Made by a program: the position numbers and the translations under genes
Shown: positions 32,096-39,784 of the stretch, one piece after another
Position numbering within the stretch: the stretch's first letter is position 1
Layout of the letters: each line of letters starts with the position of its first letter
Notes under the pieces: model-generated
The model's database searches: none
Seen by the model: only the letters and a program-made list of their open reading frames with translations
Told to the model about the DNA's origin: nothing
DNA from: a virus
DNA: 42,829 nucleotides
IMG/VR virus record: IMGVR_UViG_3300033148_001599
Location: 1-42,829 of that record
Strand: one strand, 5' to 3'

Positions 32096-33219
32096 GCCAT
32101 CAACTCCTGTACCTGTTTGATGATAGCCAGTGCCGCCTTCTCCCACGTCATCGCCTCCATGTCCTTCCTGCCCTGCGCCCCCATGACCTTCGCCTCGTCC
32201 TGATGCTCGAACATCCACCGTAGCCTCGTGCGCAGATCCTCAACGCTCGGGTACGCCCATTTATGGTTCAGGGCTATCAGGCACTTCTTGATGTACTCGG
32301 CATCGTCTATCACCCTGACATCACATGCTACGGCCATGCTGTTCTCGGGGGTCATGTAGTCCGCCTGCGCCCCCCATTCCGTCGCGATTACGGGGAGCCC
32401 GGATGCCATTGCTTCAATCATCGGCATTCCAAGCCCCTCGCCCCTTGATGCCAGAGCGAAACAGTCGCCCAAAGCATAGAACTGCGGCATATCTTCCACT
32501 GAAATCTTGTCCCCGAAGAACAGTATCCTCGGCGGATTCTTCGTATTGAACCTGTCCACTACCGCCCGGAACTTCTGGTGAACATCGTCCTGCCACCGTC
32601 GTGCGAAGCCCTGGTAGTGCGCCTTGATTATCAGGCAGACATCGTCCTGGTCAGTGAACTCTGTCACGAACGCCTCAATCAGCCCCTCGAAGTTCTTGCG
32701 CTCCGTGAAGTCACCCACCGATAGGAACGTGAATCCCTTCTTGTTCGTTACCCACGGAGACTTGACATCAGGATGGAACTGGTCGGTATCAACGCCGAAC
32801 GGAATCTGGTGTATCTTCTCGTGGTCCATATGGCTCTGGATCCAGGTCGCCTGCCAGCACGTCTTGTTGAACTCGCTGAATACCCACACCCTATCCATGT
32901 AGTTCAGGTCCTCGAGCCACGCCTCCGGGCATCGGTTAGTCTCAAACAGCGAATAGCATACGCGCTTCAGAGCATCCTTGTATTCGAGAGCCGGTTTCTG
33001 GTGACAGACTTGGATGGCATTCACGGCGACCTTCTGGCTCATCATGCGTTGTAGCCTGTCCCTGTCCTCCGTATCCATCTCGACCAGTTCGGTATTCCAG
33101 TTCTGTGCGGGTTCTAACTCTATCACTACACCGAGTTTGTCCAGTGCAATCACGAGGCCACGTGTCAGTTGCTCGTATCCACTTTGCCCCCAGCATGGTC
33201 CTAACCATCGCAGTTGCAT
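32092..33219 (-). CDS. Glycosyltransferase family 4 (375 residues)
   Basis: GT-B fold enzyme. GFTFLSVGDFTERKNFEGLIEAF begins the C-terminal domain, and GEGLGMPMIEAMASGLPVIATEWGAQADY is the E-x7-E donor-binding motif. The N-terminal part (MQLRWLGPCWGQSGYEQLTRGLV) is the acceptor domain. ATG 33219 has GGGAGG upstream and overlaps the previous stop by one base (TGATG). Close in type to the next upstream GT4 but not a recent duplicate (different length and motif wording). Confidence 0.9.
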   Translation of the reverse strand: MQLRWLGPCWGQSGYEQLTRGLVIALDKLGVVIELEPAQNWNTELVEMDTEDRDRLQRMMSQKVAVNAIQVCHQKPALEYKDALKRVCYSLFETNRCPEAWLEDLNYMDRVWVFSEFNKTCWQATWIQSHMDHEKIHQIPFGVDTDQFHPDVKSPWVTNKKGFTFLSVGDFTERKNFEGLIEAFVTEFTDQDDVCLIIKAHYQGFARRWQDDVHQKFRAVVDRFNTKNPPRILFFGDKISVEDMPQFYALGDCFALASRGEGLGMPMIEAMASGLPVIATEWGAQADYMTPENSMAVACDVRVIDDAEYIKKCLIALNHKWAYPSVEDLRTRLRWMFEHQDEAKVMGAQGRKDMEAMTWEKAALAIIKQVQELMA

Positions 33220-34484
33220 CAGCTTACCTCCCGCATCTTCAACGGCTTCGAGAACGGGTGCATCACCCGCTGGACCAACTTCTCCCACTGATCCAGCGCC
33301 GCATCCCACGTCAACGGCTTCCCGCCATACAGGTCGGGGTCGCCCTCTGTGACGAACTTCAACGCCGCACGCCCGTAGTCCTCTCTCCTGCCCTGTTTCT
33401 TGTCCATGCGACCGAATGCCTTCACCAGACATTCATGGTCCGGATACGGCCGTTCTGTGCTGTATTTGCCCGTAACGTAGTGCCCGACCTTGACCAGTTC
33501 GCCCCTGCCCTTCACCAGTTCGGTACTCGCAGAGTGGTCCAGGGCGATGACAGGCTTTCCACACGCCATCGCCTCGACCATTGGCAGCCCAAACCCCTCC
33601 CCCGATATCAATACGAACACGTCGCATATGTTGTACAACAGATTCAAGTCCACCTCGGGCATCATCTTGAGTCCTGATTCAGCGTGTGCCGCATGCTCGA
33701 AATACAGCATGGTCGGCCGTATGCCGGTGATATCGAACACCTCGTCCATATTCCAGCCCATCGGATCGTTGAACATCATGTGAGGCCAGAACACTACATC
33801 GTCCCGCTTTCCATCGTTCGAGAAGTCCTTCCACGCCTTCGCTATCTCCGGGATGTTCTTCCGGAACTGATTGCGGGCAACGCATAGGAAGCACGTCCGG
33901 CGCTTCAGCTTGCCTTCTGGCGTGATTGCATCGATGTGTACGGACAGGCGTAGCTGTTGAATCTGCTCCTTCGACAGTGGCCGGAACACCTTTGTATCCA
34001 CACCGTGCGGGATTATCTGTATTTCGTCCTTCAGTTCAGGTATCGAGTTGAGAATGATGCGCTTCCCGTACTCCGTATACGCCACCTTGACATCCGCATC
34101 CCTGAATACCGGTATCCATGTCGGGGGCAGCGTATCGCCAAGAGAAGCGCCATCGATAGGCACGTACTGGATCCACTTGAACATCTTCCGAGTATTGCAT
34201 CCCGTTTCAGCGATGTGCCGAATCATCCAGCAGTCCCCTATCGTGATGACGATATCCGGCCTGAACCTGCTGACTATGCCGTCGAATACATCGGATCCGT
34301 AATAGTTGTTCTGCGTCCCGTGTACCGTCCAGGGCATTGCTTCCATCTTCTTGTTTGACATGAACCACCCGAGACTCTCCACCGTGTGCCCCCTGCGGTG
34401 CAGACCGCCGGCGATCTCCTTGTGGACACGGCCCATTCCGGTACTTATGCCTGGATGATCGCTGACGACAAGGATGCGTGCCAT
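33219..34484 (-). CDS. Glycosyltransferase family 4 (421 residues)
   Basis: MARILVVSDHPGISTGMGRVHKEIAGGL is a clear GT-B N-terminus. GEGFGLPMVEAMACGKPVIALDHSASTELV is the GT4 donor-site motif. It probably transfers a sugar from a nucleotide sugar to a growing glycan. ATG 34484 overlaps the zinc-ribbon stop as TAATG; a longer frame upstream is the zinc-ribbon region read in another phase. First glycosyltransferase of the island. Confidence 0.9.
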   Translation of the reverse strand: MARILVVSDHPGISTGMGRVHKEIAGGLHRRGHTVESLGWFMSNKKMEAMPWTVHGTQNNYYGSDVFDGIVSRFRPDIVITIGDCWMIRHIAETGCNTRKMFKWIQYVPIDGASLGDTLPPTWIPVFRDADVKVAYTEYGKRIILNSIPELKDEIQIIPHGVDTKVFRPLSKEQIQQLRLSVHIDAITPEGKLKRRTCFLCVARNQFRKNIPEIAKAWKDFSNDGKRDDVVFWPHMMFNDPMGWNMDEVFDITGIRPTMLYFEHAAHAESGLKMMPEVDLNLLYNICDVFVLISGEGFGLPMVEAMACGKPVIALDHSASTELVKGRGELVKVGHYVTGKYSTERPYPDHECLVKAFGRMDKKQGRREDYGRAALKFVTEGDPDLYGGKPLTWDAALDQWEKLVQRVMHPFSKPLKMREVS

Positions 34485-34618
34485 TATTTCTTTTCCTTTG
34501 GTGGTTGGTCGAACCGTGCTGATTTGCAGTCGGGACAGATACGCACATCGGAAGTGCGCGGAATCCATTCGTGTCCGCATCGTTTGCACTCGAGTTTTTT
34601 CGGAAGTCGTATCTTCAT
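34484..34618 (-). CDS. Small zinc-ribbon protein, first gene of the island (44 residues)
   Basis: MKIRLPKKLECKRCGHEWIP, then RICPDCKSARFDQPPKEKK: a complete CxxC...CxxC zinc ribbon. It lies between the promoter-like sequence and the first glycosyltransferase, with TAATG coupling to it. No ribosome binding site is seen upstream of ATG 34618, and the -10 candidate ends only 14 bases before it, so translation may be leaderless or depend on upstream read-through. Function unknown. Confidence 0.7.
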   Translation of the reverse strand: MKIRLPKKLECKRCGHEWIPRTSDVRICPDCKSARFDQPPKEKK

Positions 34619-34631
34619 AAGATTACGGATA

Positions 34632-34661
34632 GGTATACTTGTGATTCCACCTTGCTGTCAA
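34632..34661 (-). promoter_or_regulatory. Candidate promoter at the start of the glycan island
   Basis: A perfect -35 box TTGACA (34661-34656) is followed after 18 bases by TATACC (34637-34632), a moderate -10 box. It sits in the only gap between the tail-completion gene and the island. If real, the start of transcription falls about seven bases before ATG 34618, giving an almost leaderless mRNA. It would let the island be expressed apart from the late operon. Confidence 0.45.
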
Positions 34662-34671
34662 GAAACTTTTT

Positions 34672-35151
34672 CTATGTCGTGAGAAATTGTCGTATGCAAC
34701 GGTACGTAGTCGTCGCCACGAACAGATAATAACCGTCCCCGAACTCCTCGGTGGAATAGGTCAGTTCGGTTATGTCGATCGGCTTTGACAGATAGATGGT
34801 GCCGTCATCGTCCGGCAGAAAGCTACCACGGAACAAGCCATTGACATGCTCTACCATATCGAACAGAGCCTCGTCACCGTCCTCGCTACCGATTATCGCA
34901 TCCTGCGCAGTGAGATAACGCCATACCAGATAAGCCTCTACGGTGTGTTCCGCATCTTTCTTGTCTGATGATACCCACTGCTCCGACGAACTCAAGCCGG
35001 CCAGCCCGAGAAACGGGACATCTGTTTGGTTGATAGGTGGAAGGAAACGCGGTGCCACAATCTCGATGTTCGCCAGCTTATGTTCCAGCGTCGCATCGTT
35101 CCGTGCAGCTATTCTCATTTTATCCAAGATTGTTTTCATTTGACTTGTCAT
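34672..35151 (-). CDS. Tail terminator/completion-like protein (159 residues)
   Basis: MKTILDKMRIAARNDATLEHKL and IVAPRFLPPINQTDVPFLGL are followed by YSTEEFGDGYYLFVATTTYRCI near the end, beta-alpha pattern of siphovirus tail terminator or head-tail connector proteins. Family call rests mainly on position behind the gpG-like gene. ATG 35151 overlaps the previous stop as ATGA with GGAGG upstream. In typical genomes the tail tube gene would come next; here the island does. Confidence 0.6.
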   Translation of the reverse strand: MTSQMKTILDKMRIAARNDATLEHKLANIEIVAPRFLPPINQTDVPFLGLAGLSSSEQWVSSDKKDAEHTVEAYLVWRYLTAQDAIIGSEDGDEALFDMVEHVNGLFRGSFLPDDDGTIYLSKPIDITELTYSTEEFGDGYYLFVATTTYRCIRQFLTT

Positions 35152-35717
35152 TTCGTTGCGTCCTCCAAATGTACGAACCCGAGTTTGACTATGTCCGCTA
35201 TGTCAGACTGCTGGAACATGACGAATGGTCTTGGATCTAAATGCTTCGGCGGTATCTTCATCGTATGCGCCCTGACCTCCTGAAACGCTACCCTCGTGAC
35301 CGGCTTCCCGAACATCTTGGTTATCCTCCGCTTGTGCGCCTTTATCTTCAGTTCCGTGCCGTCAGTCATGCCACCGAAATGCAACTTCTTCGCCTTCGCC
35401 ATATTAGTCCCGACCGCAACAGAATCCTCCCTGACGATCGCTGACATGCTCCCACGCAGGCGACCCGTATCCTGCAGTATCATGAAGTTCCCGCCACCGC
35501 TACCCTTCCGTCGCAATGCCTTTGTAAGCGGTGCCAGACCCTTCCACCTGCGCGGTCTACCCTGTGCCTGAAAGTTCTTATCGACACTCCGGAGCATCAG
35601 AATACCGGCCCGCGTGAGCATCTTGCGCCGGTTCGTCAGCTTCTTCTCCAACGTGGTGAAATACTTCTTGTCCGTATCACCCATTGAAAACTCGAAGTCG
35701 ATAAGTGCGTCGGCCAT
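35148..35717 (-). CDS. Virion morphogenesis protein, Mu gpG-like (189 residues)
   Basis: FQAQGRPRRWKGLAPLTKALRRKGSGGGNFMILQDTGRLRGSMSAIV matches the tail completion family of Mu gpG (W..L...T...R.......IL..TG.L..S). HFGGMTDGTELKIKAHKR and PFVMFQQSDIADI complete it. The product acts in tail completion or head-tail joining. ATG 35717 has AAGGAG whose last bases overlap the previous stop TAG. Confidence 0.85.
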   Translation of the reverse strand: MADALIDFEFSMGDTDKKYFTTLEKKLTNRRKMLTRAGILMLRSVDKNFQAQGRPRRWKGLAPLTKALRRKGSGGGNFMILQDTGRLRGSMSAIVREDSVAVGTNMAKAKKLHFGGMTDGTELKIKAHKRRITKMFGKPVTRVAFQEVRAHTMKIPPKHLDPRPFVMFQQSDIADIVKLGFVHLEDATK

Positions 35718-35718
35718 G

Positions 35719-36222
35719 CTACTCCTTTTTGTCAGCGATATCGTCGAGGCGGTCAGGATCGACACGCTGGTCGATAACGTCGTCCATATCGAATACCGGA
35801 TAGTACGGGTCATTGTTGTGATACACGTCCGGATAGTCGTCTGACGGTATCTCGTTCAGCAGCACCTCCCTGTCCTGTATCTTCTGCAGGGTCGCCATGG
35901 GCCTGTCGTAGTATTCCTCCTTGACATCATCGCTCATGGGCCCCGGACCAGGATGCAGTGACCGCTTCGCATAATACACCGCCAAGTCCTCGGTAATAGA
36001 CCGTATCAGCACAGGCACGTCGCCACTGGCACCCCACGGGACAACCGTTGGATACGTGGTCTCGAGCATCCCGTTCACTTCCCGGGTTGCCCGTGTTGCC
36101 GACCGTGTCAGCAGGGACTCGTGTATCTGCGCCTCTTTCTTGAATCCCGGCATTCCAGCAGTAGCGCCAGACGACATCTCTTGACGGATATCGACGTTGT
36201 TGGCGTATAGTACCTCGCTCAT
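35719..36222 (-). CDS. Head-tail connector, gp36-like (DUF1320 family)
   Basis: Central region SLLTRSATRATREVNGMLETTYPTVVP, then LIRSITEDLAVYYAKRSLHPGPGP and ATLQKIQDREVLL, the conserved layout of Mu gp36-like connector proteins (rY..p, d.a.y.l, L..i..g...L). It bears one SGD motif (WGASGDVPV). The acidic tail (DDVIDQRVDPDRLDDIADKKE) is not part of the family core. Coupled by ATGA to the gene before it. Confidence 0.78.
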   Translation of the reverse strand: MSEVLYANNVDIRQEMSSGATAGMPGFKKEAQIHESLLTRSATRATREVNGMLETTYPTVVPWGASGDVPVLIRSITEDLAVYYAKRSLHPGPGPMSDDVKEEYYDRPMATLQKIQDREVLLNEIPSDDYPDVYHNNDPYYPVFDMDDVIDQRVDPDRLDDIADKKE

Positions 36223-36461
36223 GACTTCTTGCCCGTCAGCTTATCCTTCAGCGATTTCTTCTTGGTCTTGGCCTTCGGAGCGACAACCGGCTCCTCCTCG
36301 ACCAGCACCTCAACAGCCGGCGCTTCCTCGACCATCGTCACGGGCGCATTGTAGATGTCCTTCTCCTCGAACCCTATCGGGTCGATGTTCCCACAATCGC
36401 ACTGCAACTCCTGGTCAGTCTGCTCTTTTCGACATTCCATACAGATCCATATTCTTCCCAT
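36219..36461 (-). CDS. Zinc-ribbon protein with acidic linker and basic tail (80 residues)
   Basis: MGRIWICMECRKEQTDQEL and CDCGNIDPIGFEE form a zinc ribbon. A proline/glutamate/valine-rich linker and a lysine-rich end (KTKKKSLKDKLTGKKS) follow, likely unstructured. ATG 36461 is preceded by GGAGGATAGC; a longer reading frame from 36536 lies inside the previous gene. Function unknown, but this place in the head module suggests a virion or assembly role. Confidence 0.65.
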   Translation of the reverse strand: MGRIWICMECRKEQTDQELQCDCGNIDPIGFEEKDIYNAPVTMVEEAPAVEVLVEEEPVVAPKAKTKKKSLKDKLTGKKS

Positions 36462-36474
36462 GCTATCCTCCTTG

Positions 36475-36813
36475 TTATTCAGGGCTCGCCGTATTGTGCA
36501 TACGGAACACGCCCTTCTTGGTATTGTCAGCATCAATGACGAATTTCACGATGCCGTGCGCCTGTCCAGCCCAATTGTTATTTGCTGCGGGTATGATGGC
36601 GGAGACTACGTTGCTCTCGCCCCCGACATTCTTGTTGAAATCACCGTCCTCTATCTGCGCCAGGTATCCGCTCGTGGTTTCATCCAGCTGACGCTTCACC
36701 CAAAACGTGATAGTCGCGCTGGACACATCCACGGCAGATCCGTCATCCTTGTCCGTAACCGTAAAGGTGACAAGGTTCGCTTCGTTCTGTACTCCGTTTA
36801 GTTCATCGGCCAT
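36475..36813 (-). CDS. Small beta-sandwich appendage protein (112 residues)
   Basis: LVTFTVTDKDDGSAVDVSSATITFWVKR is a beta-strand pair like the N-terminal domain of phage baseplate or fibre proteins. VVSAIIPAANNNWAGQAHGIVKFVIDADNTKKGVFR follows, a pattern common in phage upper-baseplate proteins. It probably attaches the following LamG-containing protein or belongs to the same appendage. ATG 36813 overlaps the stop of the LamG gene. Confidence 0.6.
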   Translation of the reverse strand: MADELNGVQNEANLVTFTVTDKDDGSAVDVSSATITFWVKRQLDETTSGYLAQIEDGDFNKNVGGESNVVSAIIPAANNNWAGQAHGIVKFVIDADNTKKGVFRMHNTASPE

Positions 36814-38372
36814 TATGATATCTCCAAGTCTACCCCCACCGGATCGGAACTGATGCCCAGTGCTACTCCACCATTTGTCACCTTCAATGTCAATGGGACG
36901 TTGAACACGCCCCCCGTCTCCAGAGTCCCCTCGGACCCGTCTCCACTGACTCCGTAGAAAAACGAGTCCTGTACCTTGCCTACTGGTGCGCTGACGTAAT
37001 TGCCCTGCGTCTCTCCGTTAGCGCCCACCACAGTACCCAACAGGATAGAGTCGCCTGATGCCGGTATCGTGATGAGTCCTTCTACGTTGCCGTTCGACCC
37101 CGCCGTTTTCCCGAACCGCAGATTGTCTCCTGACGGTATGACCACGTCGCCCGTTATTGAGTCTCCGCTTACTCCGTGTTGTGTATTCAGAGTCGTCACA
37201 TCACCGCTTGCAGGGTGGAACGCGCCCGTGCGCTCTGGTGTCGCATACCTGATAGGGAACACTACGTTCGGTTCGTCGGGATATTTCTCATTCAGAATAC
37301 AATCTATTGCGCCGTCGGACAGCGTTGCGTCTTGTGAACCGTCACCACTGGCTTGCGCCTGCAATGCCATATATCGACCGATGGGGTTGGTTTCAAGTCG
37401 GAGATTTGCTTTCGACAGCCATGTAGGATTCCAGTTCGTAGGTGTCGCCGCGTTCCCCGATGCGTACTTGTATAGAAATACCCCTGACTCGCTGTTGGGG
37501 TTTTCAAATACATCTGCGCTTGGCATATCCCATGTACTGTCGTCGTGTCCACTGTCCTGGTCGGCAAGAATAACGTCTGTCGTTGTTGGATATTCCCCGA
37601 CTATCCCTTCAACGAAAGCCGGTGTATCTATTCCAGCCAATGTGTGACCATTCCCGGAATAGTCTGCTGTGGGGTTCGATTCGTCGTCCCATCTCCATCC
37701 CGCAATGAGTCCAGCTTCGCCAGGATCGCCAACTGACGGTGCGCCGTCTTTATATATCGCTGTTGCCAGTGCTTGCGTTGGTGGGATATTATACATTCTG
37801 AAATCGTCAATCAGGCCAGCAAATTTGCTTGAAAAGTTAAACCGCCCACCAATGACCATAAACTTTCCGGATGGCAATGCCATCACTCCGCCCAGTGATG
37901 TTCCGGTGTCTAACTGAAGCACGCCATTGACATACAACACAATCGTATCGTCGTCGAGCCTTCCAAACAGCAGGTTCGTCCAGTCGGTAGTGACCGCACC
38001 AGCATTGCTGATAGCGTCCCCTCGCTTTGCACTGTTCTCCCAGGTTTCCCATGCGTAGGTATTGTTGCCGTTTTGCAACACCTTAATGAGTTCATAGCTT
38101 GCTTCCTCGTTGTACCATTCCATAACGTAGCTGGTAACTCCGATACTGTCGGGCTTTACCCACACCGAATAGAAATAGCCGTTATCTTGCGAGAACCATG
38201 CGCCGCCTTCAACTTTCCAGTATTGAGAAGAACCGTTCAGGTCTGTTGCTTTTCCAAGCGACAATACCAATCCCAGTTCCGTGGCCCTGGCCCCGTCAAG
38301 GCGTTGTTCCTCGACTTCTGCGCCGGTAAACGAAGCCCCGTCCATGCTGATTGGTATTTTGACTGTGGCCAT
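36813..38372 (-). CDS. LamG-domain appendage protein with SGD motifs (519 residues)
   Basis: Residues about 40-235 form a concanavalin-like/LamG jelly roll (DLNGSSQYWKVEGGAWF, GYFYSVWVKPDS, IVLYVNGVLQLDTGTSLGG, FAGLIDDFRMYNIPP), a carbohydrate- or protein-binding fold. The C-terminal third has glycine/serine-rich repeats with six SGD motifs and LGTVVGANGETQGNY, like phage collar or head-fibre proteins. It lies between head and connector genes, an unusual place for a fibre, so a head decoration or head-fibre role is possible. TGATG coupling links it to the small membrane protein before it. Confidence 0.75.
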   Translation of the reverse strand: MATVKIPISMDGASFTGAEVEEQRLDGARATELGLVLSLGKATDLNGSSQYWKVEGGAWFSQDNGYFYSVWVKPDSIGVTSYVMEWYNEEASYELIKVLQNGNNTYAWETWENSAKRGDAISNAGAVTTDWTNLLFGRLDDDTIVLYVNGVLQLDTGTSLGGVMALPSGKFMVIGGRFNFSSKFAGLIDDFRMYNIPPTQALATAIYKDGAPSVGDPGEAGLIAGWRWDDESNPTADYSGNGHTLAGIDTPAFVEGIVGEYPTTTDVILADQDSGHDDSTWDMPSADVFENPNSESGVFLYKYASGNAATPTNWNPTWLSKANLRLETNPIGRYMALQAQASGDGSQDATLSDGAIDCILNEKYPDEPNVVFPIRYATPERTGAFHPASGDVTTLNTQHGVSGDSITGDVVIPSGDNLRFGKTAGSNGNVEGLITIPASGDSILLGTVVGANGETQGNYVSAPVGKVQDSFFYGVSGDGSEGTLETGGVFNVPLTLKVTNGGVALGISSDPVGVDLEIS

Positions 38373-38509
38373 CAGACTATCCTGCCGGTGTGTGTGTCAC
38401 CTGTAGACAGAAATGTGAATAATGCGAGGGTTGTTCCTGCAACCAGACATACCGCCAGCATGGGGATTATCAGTATCGCGGCTATGCCTTCCCGGATGTA
38501 TTTGCCCAT
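38372..38509 (-). CDS. Small membrane protein, 45 residues
   Basis: MGKYIREGIAAILIIPMLAV, then CLVAGTTLALFTFL, gives one long hydrophobic helix, ending STGDTHTGRIV. AGAAGGGGGAT precedes ATG 38509. The stop overlaps the LamG start as TGATG, so it is translationally linked to the appendage gene. Function unknown; a single-helix protein here could be a small membrane-active or host-envelope factor. Confidence 0.65.
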   Translation of the reverse strand: MGKYIREGIAAILIIPMLAVCLVAGTTLALFTFLSTGDTHTGRIV

Positions 38510-38521
38510 GCCATCCCCCTT

Positions 38522-38749
38522 CTACAGAGTCCCGTCCACTATCATTTCCTTCGTGCTGTGCCGGTTGATCATGCTGGTCGCTTCCTTCTCCGACATGTTC
38601 ATCATCCCCGCCACGGCCTCCTGATTGAATCCGCGCTTCGTCAGTTCCTTGGCACGCCTCTCGTTGAGATACTCCTGTTTGTTCTCGCTGCTGACATTCT
38701 GGCTCGGGTGTACAGGAAACCCCGCGATCATCCGTTTCTTCTCGCCCAT
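38522..38749 (-). CDS. Small hypothetical protein, possibly helix-turn-helix (75 residues)
   Basis: MGEKKRMIAGFPVHPSQNVS, then a helical C-terminus KELTKRGFNQEAVAGMMNMSEKEATSMINRH that has HTH-like spacing. ATG 38749 is preceded by GAGGGGGAGGGAG. A longer frame from 38935 overlaps the capsid gene and has no initiation signal. Placed between the major capsid gene and a small membrane protein. Function not known. Confidence 0.6.
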   Translation of the reverse strand: MGEKKRMIAGFPVHPSQNVSSENKQEYLNERRAKELTKRGFNQEAVAGMMNMSEKEATSMINRHSTKEMIVDGTL

Positions 38750-38778
38750 GTTTCTCCCTCCCCCTCTTGTATGACGGT

Positions 38779-38802
38779 AGGGGATGCCCGAAGACATCCC
38801 CT
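38779..38802 (-). other. Very stable stem-loop with C(UUCG)G tetraloop after the capsid gene
   Basis: Minus-strand RNA: AGGGGAUGUC-UUCG-GGCAUCCCCU, a ten-base-pair stem closing an exceptionally stable UUCG loop, in the spacer between the capsid stop (38827) and the next start (38749). No U-run follows, so it is more likely an mRNA 3'-end protector or pause than a classic terminator. It may help the capsid message last longer than the downstream genes. Confidence 0.7.
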
Positions 38803-38826
38803 GGTCCGCCTTGAAAGCAACTTCTA

Positions 38827-39765
38827 TCAGGACAGCGTATCGGCGATGATATACGCACACTCCGCCGCGCACACTTCTTCTGCCTGAATCACGCTCGGCT
38901 CGACGAAGTTGCCCTTGCGACCGGGCTCGCGCCATTTCGTCGTGACAGCGTCCAGCTTGCCGCCCTGACGGACACGCATCGTGAAACCAAACGTCAACGC
39001 ATCCAGCGAAGGAGCCGCGTCCACGAACACCAGCACAACGTTGTCATTCCAAACGTCGGAAATCGAAGCGTCCTGGCCCTCGTTTGCCGTATCCTCAACC
39101 GAACCTGCAACCACCGTCTTCATGTTCCACAGTACGGGTGGAAGTTCGCCATCCGTCAAGAGTCCGCTGGCTGCCGGCATCGTGTACCGGATCAGGTTGC
39201 GAACGGTCGAATCCTTCTTGACCACGTCCTTGACTTCAGCGTTCATGACGATCTTGTTCGGAATAACACCAGCACCACGCCTCATCGCCTGCTTGCCGGT
39301 ATCAACATCCGCTTCGATCGTGACGGTTCCGCCACCATCCCACTTGATAGTCGGCACGTGAGAACCGCCGACCTTCGAAGTGTCCTGCGCAATGGCCTGA
39401 ACACGTGATTCGTAGTCCAACATGATCCACTTCATCAACTTGTTGGTCGTGTTCATTTCGGGACGTATCGCTACGTCCGAATTGGCTATAATCCTATCAG
39501 CCACCAACGCGCTCAAGGCATATTCTTCAGCCTTGTACGTTCCTTCTGTCACTCCCCACTTCACTTCCTTCGACCTGGCTCCCACGGCTCGCAGTGAGTT
39601 GACCCGACGCAGCTCCTCACGGAGGAACTTGTAATACTTGTCGGCCTCATGCTTCACCGGTATGACGGGAAAGATCTCGGAGGCGACGAAAGCAGGGTTG
39701 CGAAACTGTATCGCCAGGTTCGTCAGAGGAGCACTCACGTGCACTTCATTTATTCCCGGAGGCAT
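38827..39765 (-). CDS. Major capsid protein (312 residues)
   Basis: LTNLAIQFRNPAFVASEIFPVIPV and YYKFLREELRR are typical of the N-terminal arm of capsid proteins from siphoviruses with Mu-like heads. TGKQAMRRGAGVIPNKIVMNAEVKDVVKK gives the peptide-wall type segment, and WNDNVVLVFVDAAP with TFGFTMRVRQGGKLDAVTTKWREPGRK ends in the usual E-loop/P-domain pattern. It follows the decoration protein gene by 20 bases and is followed by a stable stem-loop. Highly expressed gene by context. Confidence 0.85.
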   Translation of the reverse strand: MPPGINEVHVSAPLTNLAIQFRNPAFVASEIFPVIPVKHEADKYYKFLREELRRVNSLRAVGARSKEVKWGVTEGTYKAEEYALSALVADRIIANSDVAIRPEMNTTNKLMKWIMLDYESRVQAIAQDTSKVGGSHVPTIKWDGGGTVTIEADVDTGKQAMRRGAGVIPNKIVMNAEVKDVVKKDSTVRNLIRYTMPAASGLLTDGELPPVLWNMKTVVAGSVEDTANEGQDASISDVWNDNVVLVFVDAAPSLDALTFGFTMRVRQGGKLDAVTTKWREPGRKGNFVEPSVIQAEEVCAAECAYIIADTLS

Positions 39766-39784
39766 ATTTCACCCTTTCTCTCGG

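Noticed and set aside
15560-34672. Attachment sites or direct repeats at the ends of the glycan island
   Set aside because: Only a seven-base match (ACGACAT) was seen near both ends, which is expected by chance. No integrase is in the window.
36219-36536. Longer version of the zinc-ribbon gene beginning at 36536
   Set aside because: The extra part overlaps the preceding gene and has no ribosome binding site, whereas ATG 36461 has GGAGG at good spacing.
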